64,000 bases of DNA, from the NCBI RefSeq assembly GCF_001619585.1, contig NZ_LQNT01000009.1:620001-684000 (forward strand). Reading direction: 5' to 3'. This document shows, piece by piece, positions 34,979 through 42,750 of the stretch; position 1 is the stretch's first letter, and each line of letters begins with the position of its first letter. This stretch comes from Bhargavaea cecembensis (lineage in GTDB: Bacteria; Bacillota; Bacilli; Bacillales_A; Planococcaceae). The position numbers and the translations under genes were made by a program. The notes beneath the pieces were generated by a model that did no database searches, had not been told where the DNA came from, and worked only from the letters and a program-made list of their open reading frames with translations.

Positions 34979-35635
34979 TCACTTCTTCTTTCCCATCTGC
35001 CTGACCGGGTACATGAGGATGTCGCCGGCGAGTTCGGCTGCCCGTGCCCAGAGCGCCCCATTTCCTTCAACGAGGCGCTGTACGGTCTGTTCGGCTTGGC
35101 GCTGGCGCTCCTGCAGTTTCAGAAGCGTATCAAACCCGCTCCGAACAAGCCCTCGCAGCCGCTCCTGCATGCATTCGGCGACCTCCGGGAAAAATTCGTT
35201 AAAATGGTCTTCCCCGATCCACTTTTGCGCCTGAGCCGCCTTGTCGACCTCTTGTTTGTAATATCCGGACTGCGCCTCCATCAGGTAATACAGGTCGAGC
35301 GCATCATGGATCCGGCTGAGCTTCCCGTAACCGACATTTTTAGCCCTGTACAGCTTTACCGCCTCACGAACGTCCTCACCGCGGCTGTGGCGCCGGGGCT
35401 TTCCCTGGTGAAGGACCGAATAGCCTGAGTCAGGCAGGGCCGGGTACCATCGCCGGAATTTTTCTTCAAATTCAGCGAGCACGGACGACATTTCGCGCCG
35501 CGCCTCTTTTTCATATTGTCCTTTTGGATAATAATAGTTCAGAAGTTCCGCCCGTTTTTTGCGCCGTGCAAGCCAGCCTCCCGCCTCCGGCCAGTCCGGG
35601 TATGGGCCTGTCGCATGCTTGTCCCGCTCCTCCAT
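34979..35635 (-). CDS. Hypothetical protein, 218 residues
   Basis: I do not recognise this protein. It is soluble, basic and largely helical, with a Tyr/Trp-rich N-terminal third (W-P-E-A-G-G-W-L, L-N-Y-Y-Y-P-K-G) and a long amphipathic C-terminal helix region ending in G-K-K-K. No signal peptide, no membrane helix and no catalytic motif was seen. GAAGGGGGGAGC precedes the ATG. It has its own short transcript, between tagB and a cupin gene. Codon use is like the neighbours, so it is a native gene rather than a recent arrival. Confidence 0.75.
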   Translation of the reverse strand: MEERDKHATGPYPDWPEAGGWLARRKKRAELLNYYYPKGQYEKEARREMSSVLAEFEEKFRRWYPALPDSGYSVLHQGKPRRHSRGEDVREAVKLYRAKNVGYGKLSRIHDALDLYYLMEAQSGYYKQEVDKAAQAQKWIGEDHFNEFFPEVAECMQERLRGLVRSGFDTLLKLQERQRQAEQTVQRLVEGNGALWARAAELAGDILMYPVRQMGKKK

Positions 35636-35712
35636 GATGCTCCCCCCTTCACTGTTGCTTTTCTACTATTATACGGCTTTTTCGCTTTCTCTTCACCTTT
35701 ACGCTCCAATAG

Positions 35713-35738
35713 AAAAGCTTCCGCTGCATGCGGAAGCC
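35713..35738 (-). terminator. terminator after the cupin gene (minus strand)
   Basis: GCTTCCGC / GCGGAAGC stem with TTTTC on the minus strand, just after the cupin stop. Confidence 0.8.
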
Positions 35739-35748
35739 TGATGCACAA

Positions 35749-36270
35749 TTATTTGACCCATTTATGCAGCATCGGACTTTGGTCATCATCGCCAAAAACC
35801 GGATCCTGTTTCGGGATCCCTACGTTACCGATCGTATTTTTTGCCTGAGCGGCCTTGGCCGGGTCGCGATCAGTCAGATTCGGCTCTGCTCCTTCGGGAT
35901 AAGCGCCGACCACTTCGAAGTCGTCGGTGGATTCAACTTTCATATGACCCGTTCCGGCTGGAAGCAGGACCACATCCCCCTGCTTGACGTCGAGGCGCTG
36001 GCCGGAATCCCCGCCTGCAAGAATGGTTCCGGTGCCCCGCCGGACGCCTAGAACTTCGTGTGTATTGGAATGATAGTGGAGATAATCGTAGACGTCGCCT
36101 GTCCAGCTGTTTGTCCAGCCGTGGCTGTTAAACGCCGCCTCGATCTCTTCCGGGCTTCGTCCCCCGTCCTCACCGTCAAATGCGTTCTGGTAGAAAATGA
36201 CCGGCAGAGTCGGGTTATTCGGTATCTGTCCGTCCTCTTTCAGGAAAAACGATTGCACTTGAATATCCAT
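35749..36270 (-). CDS. YjlB-like cupin domain protein
   Basis: A 173-residue cupin. Motif 1 is Y-D-Y-L-H-Y-H-S-N-T-H-E-V-L-G-V near 73-88, supplying His, His, Glu; motif 2 is V-V-L-L-P-A-G-T-G-H near 115. This matches the YjlB family. Its reaction is not established; the metal site looks intact. Start at 36270 was chosen by GAAAGG, with the short upstream extension unlikely. Confidence 0.88.
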   Translation of the reverse strand: MDIQVQSFFLKEDGQIPNNPTLPVIFYQNAFDGEDGGRSPEEIEAAFNSHGWTNSWTGDVYDYLHYHSNTHEVLGVRRGTGTILAGGDSGQRLDVKQGDVVLLPAGTGHMKVESTDDFEVVGAYPEGAEPNLTDRDPAKAAQAKNTIGNVGIPKQDPVFGDDDQSPMLHKWVK

Positions 36271-36581
36271 CTGATCCGTCCTTTCTTCCATATTCATTCT
36301 ATTTTTCATTTACCCGTCTGCCGCTCCGCTAACCATTCCCTTTTTTTCGGAATGCCGAATTTCAATTTTGAACGTCATCCAACCCCTTAAATAGGTCTTT
36401 TCCCGCGAAAGAATGTCCTATTTCAGTGTTCGGGTGCCGCGAAATTCAAATTTAAGGTAAGCAAAATTGGATTTTGCGCATTTGACATTCGGATTTGCCT
36501 GTTCGACCGGAGTTCCCCTCTTCAGTAGGCTGAGCATACCCGGGAAAATGCTGCGCCGTGCACGGCCTGAAAGGCCGACCA
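36271..36581. other. divergent spacer before the small sigma factor gene
   Basis: About 310 bases with no gene. It contains a GCAAAAT-TGG-ATTTTGC inverted repeat near 36463-36479 and a TTTGACATTC at about 36481, which could be a -35 element, but no convincing -10 follows. Otherwise nothing clear was seen. Confidence 0.4.
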
Positions 36582-37115
36582 ATGACGATAAACCCGAACT
36601 TTGAAGACCTTCTGCTTCAGTATGAACCAATGATTTCCGCCATGCTCCGTCAGCTGAATATCCGCCGCGACCATGATAACTTCCGGCAGGCGGCCCGTCT
36701 CGCGCTGTGCCAGGCATTGGCAAGATACGACAGCGGACGGGGCCATTTCGCACCGTTCGCATACCGGACAATCCGGGGAGCGATGCTTGATGAACTGAAA
36801 AAAGAAAGCCGGCATGCAGAAGCCGCTTCAGCTGTCGGTCCCGAAATTGTTGAAGCACTGTCCGGCCGGCAGTCCTGCGACGCCGACATCGAATTTCCCG
36901 ATGACCGTCTTCCGCTGCTGCGGCAAGCACTCACAAGCCTGCCGGAAGATGACCGGCTCCTGCTGAACCGGCTCTTTGCACAGCGTATGCCTTATGCTGA
37001 ATGTGCACGGCTGGTAGGGATCTCGGTTCCCGGCATCAAAAAACGCCGTGAGCGAATTCTTTTCAGACTCAGGAAACTGATGACCACAATGATGGAAGAT
37101 GAGTCTTCTGTTTAA
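36582..37115 (+). CDS. Small sigma-70 family factor, ComX/SigH-like
   Basis: A 177-residue sigma factor with region 2 (about 8-80: F-R-Q-A-A-R-L-A-L-C-Q-A-L, F-A-P-F-A-Y-R-T-I-R-G-A-M-L-D) and region 4 (about 120-168: L-P-E-D-D-R-L-L-L-N-R-L-F, then Y-A-E-C-A-R-L-V-G-I-S-V-P-G-I-K-K-R). There is no region 3, and the layout resembles the competence factors ComX/SigH rather than ECF or sporulation factors. No anti-sigma gene is beside it. Start at 36582 with AAAGG about 7 bases upstream. Its stop overlaps the Sigma-B-type -35 of the next gene. Confidence 0.8.
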   Translation: MTINPNFEDLLLQYEPMISAMLRQLNIRRDHDNFRQAARLALCQALARYDSGRGHFAPFAYRTIRGAMLDELKKESRHAEAASAVGPEIVEALSGRQSCDADIEFPDDRLPLLRQALTSLPEDDRLLLNRLFAQRMPYAECARLVGISVPGIKKRRERILFRLRKLMTTMMEDESSV

Positions 37116-37134
37116 GCACAAGTTGTGTGGGTAA
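37110..37134 (+). promoter_or_regulatory. Sigma-B-type promoter of the yflT-like gene
   Basis: GTTTAA, 13 bases, GGGTAA: a near-perfect Sigma-B promoter. The -35 box includes the stop codon of the sigma factor gene. It lies 43 bases before the start of a YflT-type stress gene. Confidence 0.75.
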
Positions 37135-37177
37135 ACATGATTATGAATGGTTGATTTAAATACAGGAGGGATTCTAA

Positions 37178-37510
37178 ATGGCCAAAGTACTTACAGTGGA
37201 AAACGGCGTGCAGGCACGCGAAGAAATCGACAAACTCATCACGCAGGGATACGATAAAGAACATATTTATCTGTTTGCACACTCCGATGACCGTGAGAAA
37301 GACATTGCGGATGCCCTCGACGTTGAAACTGCGGGCATGAGCGATACCGGCTTCTTCAAAGGCATGAAGAACCTTGTCGCCAAGCGCGGTGACGAGCTGC
37401 GTTCCGAGTTCGAGGGCGTCGGACTTTCTCAGCAGGAAGCGGACGAATACGAGAAAGTATTGGACGAAGGACGCCTCGTCCTCGTCGCTCAGGACTCAAC
37501 TGACAAATAA
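37178..37510 (+). CDS. yflT: General stress protein 17M-like (YflT domain)
   Basis: A 110-residue soluble protein consisting of one YflT/GSP17M domain: V-L-T-V-E-N-G-V-Q-A at the start, Y-L-F-A-H-S-D-D-R near 34, and the G-V-G-L-S-Q-Q-E-A-D-E-Y near 80. Homologues in B. subtilis are Sigma-B controlled, and a matching promoter lies upstream. Function is not known. AGGAGGG precedes the ATG. Confidence 0.92.
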   Translation: MAKVLTVENGVQAREEIDKLITQGYDKEHIYLFAHSDDREKDIADALDVETAGMSDTGFFKGMKNLVAKRGDELRSEFEGVGLSQQEADEYEKVLDEGRLVLVAQDSTDK

Positions 37511-37516
37511 AACAGC

Positions 37517-37548
37517 AAAAAACGCCGTCCGGACCGGGCGGCGTTTTT
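37517..37548 (+). terminator. terminator after the yflT-like gene
   Basis: AAAAACGCCG and CGGCGTTTTT stem with a GC-rich loop. Confidence 0.9.
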
Positions 37549-37609
37549 AGCTACCGGAAATCGGCAAGAATAAACTAGATGAAACAAAACTGAGAAAGGA
37601 GGAAGCAGT

Positions 37610-38245
37610 ATGGGCATCCATAATTTTTTCACCAGCATGAATGACTTGGAACGGATTATCCGCGCACCCGGCAAGTTTAAATTCGAGGAGCACAATGTGG
37701 CCGCGCATTCATGGAAAGTCGCCCAGTACGCCATGTTTTTCGGCACGCTGGAGGAAATGGGAGGCGCAGACGTCGACTGGAAGGCACTTTATGAGAAGAC
37801 GATCAACCATGACTTTGCAGAAGTCTTTATCGGAGACATCAAGACGCCCGTCAAGCATTCCTCCCCCGAGCTGAAGCAGATGCTGGCAACGGTCGAAGAG
37901 AAGATGATGGAGAAATTCATCTCCCGTGAGATCCCCGAAGAGTTTCAGGGCGTCTTCTTCCACCGCATGAAAGAAGGCAAGGACGGTACACTGGAAGGGC
38001 GTCTGCTTGAACTGGCAGACAAACTGGACCAGTTCTATGAGGCTTATGCCGAACTCAAGCGCGGAAATACAGAGCCCGACTTTATCCAGATGTATGAGAT
38101 TGCACTCACCAAAATCCTTGAGATGCCTTTAAAGAAGAGCGTGGCCTATTTCCGGGACGTGATCCTGGAAGATGTAGTCAGCGAAAAAACCGCAGTGGAC
38201 GTGAAAAGCCTGACCATGCGCATCCTGAACAAGCAAAAGGATTAG
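37610..38245 (+). CDS. YfbR-like HD-domain 5'-nucleotidase
   Basis: A 211-residue HD phosphohydrolase. The metal ligands are the His of E-H-N-V-A-A-H-S near residues 27-33, the H-D of T-I-N-H-D-F-A-E near 68, and the Asp of L-A-D-K-L-D near 138. YfbR-type enzymes dephosphorylate deoxynucleoside 5'-monophosphates. Start at 37610 with AAAGGAGGAAG upstream. No partner gene in the same operon. Confidence 0.88.
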   Translation: MGIHNFFTSMNDLERIIRAPGKFKFEEHNVAAHSWKVAQYAMFFGTLEEMGGADVDWKALYEKTINHDFAEVFIGDIKTPVKHSSPELKQMLATVEEKMMEKFISREIPEEFQGVFFHRMKEGKDGTLEGRLLELADKLDQFYEAYAELKRGNTEPDFIQMYEIALTKILEMPLKKSVAYFRDVILEDVVSEKTAVDVKSLTMRILNKQKD

Positions 38246-38309
38246 GCGCCAAGATTGTGAATATTGTTTGAACAATTCCTATTTACTGCCAAAATCCGAA
38301 AATTCGGTA

Positions 38310-38338
38310 TTGAAAACGGTTGATTGTATATGTATAAT
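38310..38338 (+). promoter_or_regulatory. Sigma-A promoter of gdhA
   Basis: TTGAAA (38310) and TATAAT (38333) with 17-base spacing. The -35 is part of a left half of a CcpA-type cre site (TGAAAACG), but the right half does not fit. A CCGAAAATTCGG palindrome lies just upstream, and an ATTGTT-TG-AACAAT palindrome lies near 38268. Confidence 0.75.
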
Positions 38339-38379
38339 TATGAAATCAGGCCCATAGCTTTTTCTGAGAAAACATAGTC

Positions 38380-38432
38380 GGAAAGGAACAAGGAATCCCT
38401 GTCGGTTCCTTTTTTCGGTTCCAGGAAAGGAA
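38380..38432 (+). promoter_or_regulatory. gdhA leader with two competing hairpins over the ribosome site
   Basis: GGAAAGGAA occurs twice, at 38380-38388 and 38424-38432; the second copy is the ribosome binding site. Between them TTCCTTTTTT (38406-38415) can pair with either copy. Pairing with the first makes an intrinsic-terminator-like stem followed by T residues; pairing with the second hides the ribosome site. Function is inferred from complementarity only. Confidence 0.55.
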
Positions 38433-38441
38433 TGATGCAAT

Positions 38442-39824
38442 ATGCAGATGGTCAGAGACGTTAAGGAAGAGGCGCGGCGCAACGCAAATGATTATGTCCA
38501 CCAGGTCTTCGAACTCGTCAAACGCCGCAATCCTGGACAGAAGGAATTCCTCCAGGCGGTCCGTGAAATTTTCGACTCCCTCCGCCCCGTCTTCGCACAG
38601 CATCCGGAATATATCCGGGACGGTATTCTGGAAAGGATTGTGGAGCCCGAACGAATCATTTCATTCCGGGTGACGTGGGAAGACGACAACGGTAAGGTCC
38701 ATGTGAACCGCGGTTACCGTGTCCAGTACAACAGCACGCTCGGGCCGTACAAAGGCGGGTTGCGGTTCCACCCTTCAGTCAACGACAGCATCATTAAGTT
38801 CCTGGGCTTTGAACAGATTTTCAAAAATGCCCTGACAGGCCTTCCAATCGGCGGAGGCAAAGGCGGCTCCGATTTCGATCCGAAAGGAAAGACGGACCGT
38901 GAAATCATGCGTTTTTGCCAGAGCTTCATCACCGAATTAAGTAAGCATGTCGGCCCGGACACAGACGTTCCTGCCGGCGACATCGGTGTCGGAAAGCGCG
39001 AAATCGGCTATATGTTTGGCCATTATAAGCGTCTGAGAAACGCTTATGAAGCAGGCGTCTTCACCGGGAAAGATCCGGAAAGCGGCGGCAGCCTCGGGCG
39101 GAAAGAAGCGACAGGCTACGGTCTCGTCTACTTTACTGATGAAATGCTGAAGCACCACGGACTGGACTTGAAAGATAAAACTACGATCGTATCGGGTTCA
39201 GGAAATGTTTCGATCTACGCCATGGAAAAGGCGATGGAATACGGCGCCAAGGTCATTGCCTGCAGTGACTCGAACGGCTATATCCATGACCCGGACGGCA
39301 TCAATCTTGAAACCGTCAAGCAGCTGAAGGAAGTTGAACGCCGCCGTATCAAGGACTACATCTTATTCCACCCTGATGCCACCTATACGGAAGGCTGTGC
39401 GGCCATCTGGTCGATTCCTTGTGAAATTGCCCTCCCTTGTGCCACGCAGAATGAACTTGATGAGGCATCGGCAGCCAAGCTGATCGAGAACGGACTGATT
39501 GCTATCGCAGAGGGCGCGAACATGCCGTGCGACCAGGAAGCAATCGACCTGTTTATCGAAAACGGCATCCTTTACGGACCTGCCAAAGCTGCCAATGCCG
39601 GCGGCGTAGCGGTATCCGCAATGGAGATGTCCCAGAACAGCATGCGCTACTCATGGACTGAGGACGAAGTGAATGAAAAACTTCACCGTGTCATGATCGA
39701 CATTCATAAAAATTGTGTCGAAACGGCTGAGCAATATGGGTTCCAGAACAACCTGATGGTCGGCGCAAACATTGCAGGATTCAAAAAGGTCGCTGATGCC
39801 ATGGTTGCACACGGGCTGCACTGA
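38442..39824 (+). CDS. gdhA: NADP-type glutamate dehydrogenase
   Basis: A 460-residue enzyme of the hexameric GdhA class. It has the catalytic P-Y-K-G-G-L-R-F-H-P and G-G-G-K-G-G-S-D-F-D-P segments near 100-150, the P-A-G-D-I-G-V-G motif near 185, and the dinucleotide-binding S-G-S-G-N-V-S-I-Y near 250. Length and the G-G-K-G-G-S-D motif favour the biosynthetic NADP enzyme over RocG/GudB. It makes glutamate from ammonia and 2-oxoglutarate. The leader has a good promoter and an unusual repeated ribosome-site sequence. A perfect terminator follows. Confidence 0.95.
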   Translation: MQMVRDVKEEARRNANDYVHQVFELVKRRNPGQKEFLQAVREIFDSLRPVFAQHPEYIRDGILERIVEPERIISFRVTWEDDNGKVHVNRGYRVQYNSTLGPYKGGLRFHPSVNDSIIKFLGFEQIFKNALTGLPIGGGKGGSDFDPKGKTDREIMRFCQSFITELSKHVGPDTDVPAGDIGVGKREIGYMFGHYKRLRNAYEAGVFTGKDPESGGSLGRKEATGYGLVYFTDEMLKHHGLDLKDKTTIVSGSGNVSIYAMEKAMEYGAKVIACSDSNGYIHDPDGINLETVKQLKEVERRRIKDYILFHPDATYTEGCAAIWSIPCEIALPCATQNELDEASAAKLIENGLIAIAEGANMPCDQEAIDLFIENGILYGPAKAANAGGVAVSAMEMSQNSMRYSWTEDEVNEKLHRVMIDIHKNCVETAEQYGFQNNLMVGANIAGFKKVADAMVAHGLH

Positions 39825-39862
39825 TCCCACAGACCTGCTGGCGCAAAAAATACTTTCACTTA

Positions 39863-39886
39863 CTCCCCATATTTGGGGAGTTTTTT
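39863..39886 (+). terminator. terminator after gdhA
   Basis: CTCCCC-ATATTT-GGGGAG hairpin followed by TTTTTT. Confidence 0.92.
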
Positions 39887-39937
39887 CATGTTAGAGCAAA
39901 TTTTTTCTCCCATGAAAGCCCGTACAAGGCAAAATAA

Positions 39938-39946
39938 TGGTATAAT
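39938..39946 (+). promoter_or_regulatory. extended -10 promoter of the proline dehydrogenase gene
   Basis: TGGTATAAT, an extended -10 element 39 bases before the ATG; no good -35. Confidence 0.5.
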
Positions 39947-39984
39947 TATGTCGAATCAATTATTTATGGCAAGGAGCCGTTGAC

Positions 39985-40956
39985 ATGCTTAAAGAATTCT
40001 TTATCGGTCTTTCCCAGAATCAGTTCCTGAACGCAGCCGCACAGAAATACGGACTTCAGCTCGGCGCACAGAGCGTTGTTGCCGGTACGGACATTCATGA
40101 AGCCATTGAGACAATAAAAGAATTAAATAAAAGCGGAATTTCCGCCACTGTAGATAACCTTGGGGAATTCGTCCATGACCGCAATGAAGCGACCGCAGCC
40201 AAAAATCAGATTCTTAACGTCGTAGATGCCATCCATGAGGCTGGCGTCGATGCCCATGTCTCGCTTAAAGCCTCACAGCTCGGCCTGGACATCGACTATG
40301 AATTCGCCCTTTCCAACCTGCGCGAGATCGTGGCGGCAGCCGCGAAATATGATATGTTCGTCAACATCGACATGGAAGACTACGCCCGACTTCAGCCATC
40401 GTTCGATATTCTGGACGAGCTCTCCAAAGACTACGGGAATGTCGGCACTGTCATCCAGGCATATTTCCACCGTGCAGAAGACGATATCCGGGACCATAAG
40501 GATTACCGCCTCCGCATCGTGAAAGGCGCTTACAAGGAGCCTGCAAACGTCGCCTATACGGAAAAGGAAGAAATCGACCGTAATTTCATTAAACTTATTG
40601 AATACCATCTTCTTCACGGCAAATTCACATCGGTCGCCACCCATGACCACCACATCATTGACCATGTCAAGAAGTTTGCGGAAGAAAACAATATTTCTCG
40701 GGATAAGTTCGAGTTCCAGATGCTGTATGGGTTCCGTCGCGACATGCAACACGACCTCGCAGCCGAAGGCTACAACTTCACGACATATGTACCGTTCGGC
40801 AAGGATTGGTATGGATACTTTATGCGCCGGCTTGCCGAGCGCCCGCAGAACCTTAATCTCGTTGCCAAGCAGGTGTTTACGCCGAAGACCAACGGCGTCA
40901 TCGCCCTCGCTGCCGGTGCTTTCCTGCTTGGCCGAATAACCAAGCGCCGCCGCTGA
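39985..40956 (+). CDS. Proline dehydrogenase
   Basis: A 323-residue FAD-dependent TIM-barrel enzyme. Signature elements are R-I-V-K-G-A-Y-K-E near 172, Q-A-Y near 153, M-L-Y-G-F-R near 247, and the C-terminal Y-G-Y-F-M-R-R-L-A-E-R near 276, which carries the two Arg residues that hold the substrate carboxylate. It oxidises proline to pyrroline-5-carboxylate; the partner dehydrogenase is not in this window. The C terminus has an extra hydrophobic helix (A-A-G-A-F-L-L-G) with a basic tail, perhaps for membrane contact. Confidence 0.93.
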   Translation: MLKEFFIGLSQNQFLNAAAQKYGLQLGAQSVVAGTDIHEAIETIKELNKSGISATVDNLGEFVHDRNEATAAKNQILNVVDAIHEAGVDAHVSLKASQLGLDIDYEFALSNLREIVAAAAKYDMFVNIDMEDYARLQPSFDILDELSKDYGNVGTVIQAYFHRAEDDIRDHKDYRLRIVKGAYKEPANVAYTEKEEIDRNFIKLIEYHLLHGKFTSVATHDHHIIDHVKKFAEENNISRDKFEFQMLYGFRRDMQHDLAAEGYNFTTYVPFGKDWYGYFMRRLAERPQNLNLVAKQVFTPKTNGVIALAAGAFLLGRITKRRR

Positions 40957-40963
40957 TTATATG

Positions 40964-41008
40964 AAAAAAGACCGCACTCCGGATTTCCTCGGCAGTGCGG
41001 TCTTTTTT
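40964..41008. terminator. bidirectional terminator
   Basis: AAAAAAGACCGCACT and AGTGCGGTCTTTTTT form a 15-bp stem between convergent genes. Confidence 0.93.
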
Positions 41009-41014
41009 ATAGTG

Positions 41015-42154
41015 TTACGGTTTCTCCGATAAGCGTGCAATGGTTTCGGCAAGCAGGATGCAGCGGGGAATGAACGAGTCGACTTCCATGTATTCGTCGT
41101 CGCGGTGGGCATTTCCGCCGACGGGTCCCATCCCGTCAATGGTCGGAATTCCGGCAGCGGAAGTATACGATGCATCCCCTCCTCCTCCTGTGGAGGTGTC
41201 GGTCACTTCAATCCCAAGGCCAGAGCCAATCTCCTTGATCAGTTCGATCAGGCCTGCCGTCCCTTCTGTCCGTTCCATGGGAGGACGATCGATGGTACCC
41301 TCGACGGTGATCTTTGTACCTTCCACATCAGGCACTGCACAGATTTCACGGATTTTCTGGTCAAGTGGTTCCGCCTGGGACAACTTCGTTGTACGGATAT
41401 CCACATAGCCGACTGCTTCCGGGGTGACGACGTTCACGGCATCTCCCCCCTGGATGATGCCGACATTTACGGTGATGCCCTCATTGTAGTCCGTGAGCTC
41501 ATGGAGTTTGATGATCTTGTGGGCGAGTTCTTCCGTTGCGCTCCGCCCTTTTTCCGGTTCGATGCCGGAGTGCGCGGCCACGCCGTGCACACGGATCGTG
41601 TAGTCTCCTCCTCCTTTACGGGCACTGACGAGCGAGCCATCCTTGCGTGCAGGCTCCATGATAAGGGCGGCCTTTTTTCCTGCAGCATGGGCCTCAATCA
41701 TCGGACGGCTCGTGATTGAACCGATCTCCTCGTCACTTGTGAGTAGAATCTCTATATTGTCCAGGCCCGGGCGGCCGCTGTCAGAAATGGCCCGGACAGC
41801 ATAAAGAAGCGACACGAGGCTTGCCTTCATGTCGATGACACCCGGCCCGAATGCACGGCCATCTCTCACAGAAAATGGCCGCTCCTTCGCCGTCCCGTCG
41901 CGGAAGACCGTGTCCATATGGGCAACAATCAAGATTTCGGGGTGCTTCGCTTCGTTGTGGCGGATGATCAAGTGGTCGCCCTGGACGTCCTGTCTGACGG
42001 TCTGGACATCAAATCCGAGATTTATATACGCTTCTTTCAGGATGCTTCCGACTTTGTCGATTCCCGCTTTATTTCGCGAGCCGGAGTCAATATTGACGAG
42101 CTGCTCCAGCAGTCCAAGCATCTCGTCCTGCCGGCTGTTCAGGAATTGTTCCAT
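41015..42154 (-). CDS. M20 family metallopeptidase (carboxypeptidase G2-like)
   Basis: A 379-residue zinc peptidase. Metal ligands are visible in V-A-H-M-D-T-V-F near 78-85, G-P-G-V-I-D-M-K-A near 103, T-S-D-E-E-I-G near 140 and G-G-N-A-H-R-D-D near the C terminus. The H-S-G dimerisation loop (A-A-H-S-G-I-E) is present. The set resembles glutamate carboxypeptidase/CPG2-type enzymes. Start 42154 was preferred to 42160 because GGAG is then 9 bases away. Substrate unknown. Confidence 0.9.
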   Translation of the reverse strand: MEQFLNSRQDEMLGLLEQLVNIDSGSRNKAGIDKVGSILKEAYINLGFDVQTVRQDVQGDHLIIRHNEAKHPEILIVAHMDTVFRDGTAKERPFSVRDGRAFGPGVIDMKASLVSLLYAVRAISDSGRPGLDNIEILLTSDEEIGSITSRPMIEAHAAGKKAALIMEPARKDGSLVSARKGGGDYTIRVHGVAAHSGIEPEKGRSATEELAHKIIKLHELTDYNEGITVNVGIIQGGDAVNVVTPEAVGYVDIRTTKLSQAEPLDQKIREICAVPDVEGTKITVEGTIDRPPMERTEGTAGLIELIKEIGSGLGIEVTDTSTGGGGDASYTSAAGIPTIDGMGPVGGNAHRDDEYMEVDSFIPRCILLAETIARLSEKP

Positions 42155-42294
42155 GATCATTCACTCCATTCGCTGCCTCAGATGATTACCTTTCTATTAT
42201 ACCGTTTTGCAGCATACAGATGAACCTGCCATTCTATGTAACCGAATGCAGTAAAATGATGCGAATAGCAGAAAACTTTTCGACAAAATCCGAC

Positions 42295-42490
42295 TTATCC
42301 AGAATCTGTGGATAACTCTATACACATCATCCACACTGCCGAACGCTGAATGAAGCACTATTCACACACACTATCAACAGGTTATCCACCAGTTTTTGTG
42401 GATAACGGAACAGTTGTTCCCGAATTGCTTCTTTGGTACATTGTGAATGTGGGAAATGCGCTCTGCATCCACAAGCTGTGATTATCCACC
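42295..42490 (+). promoter_or_regulatory. DnaA-box cluster upstream of sda
   Basis: Two perfect boxes TGTGGATAA (42307-42315 and 42397-42405; complement TTATCCACA) and three near-boxes: TTATCCAGA at 42295-42303, TTATCCACC at 42382-42390 and TTATCCACC at 42482-42490. In B. subtilis the sda promoter is activated by DnaA through such boxes, linking replication state to sporulation. This is the same arrangement. Confidence 0.88.
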
Positions 42491-42503
42491 GGAGGTGAAC
42501 GAG

Positions 42504-42650
42504 TTGGACAGACTAACAGACGATCAGCTTATTGACACCTATCTCACGGCGATTGCACACGGGCTCAACCAATGCTTCATCATGCTTCTTGAAAGAGAAA
42601 TCATGCGGCGCACTTTCGAACGGGAAAAAGAATTATTGTGTCCGGCCTGA
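42504..42650 (+). CDS. sda: Sda, sporulation histidine kinase inhibitor
   Basis: A 48-residue protein matching B. subtilis Sda (46 residues): L-T-D-D-Q-L-I-D-T-Y near the start and F-I-M-L-L-E-R-E-I-M-R-R in the second helix. Sda is a helical hairpin that binds the phosphorelay kinase KinA and blocks sporulation when replication is disturbed. The TTG start at 42504 follows GGAGGTG by 6 bases; a longer upstream frame is excluded by this site. Upstream lies a cluster of DnaA boxes. Confidence 0.9.
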   Translation: MDRLTDDQLIDTYLTAIAHGLNQCFIMLLEREIMRRTFEREKELLCPA

Positions 42651-42720
42651 ATGCTCAAGCAGACGGCACCGGTGGAAAGCAGCATCTGCTAACCGGACTG
42701 CCTTCTGCTATTTATTTTTC

Positions 42721-42748
42721 AAAAAAAAAACCGGGAAGATTCCCGGCT
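42721..42748 (-). terminator. terminator after hutI (minus strand)
   Basis: CCGGGAATCTTCCCGG hairpin followed on the minus strand by a run of ten T. Confidence 0.92.
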
Positions 42749-42750
42749 GT

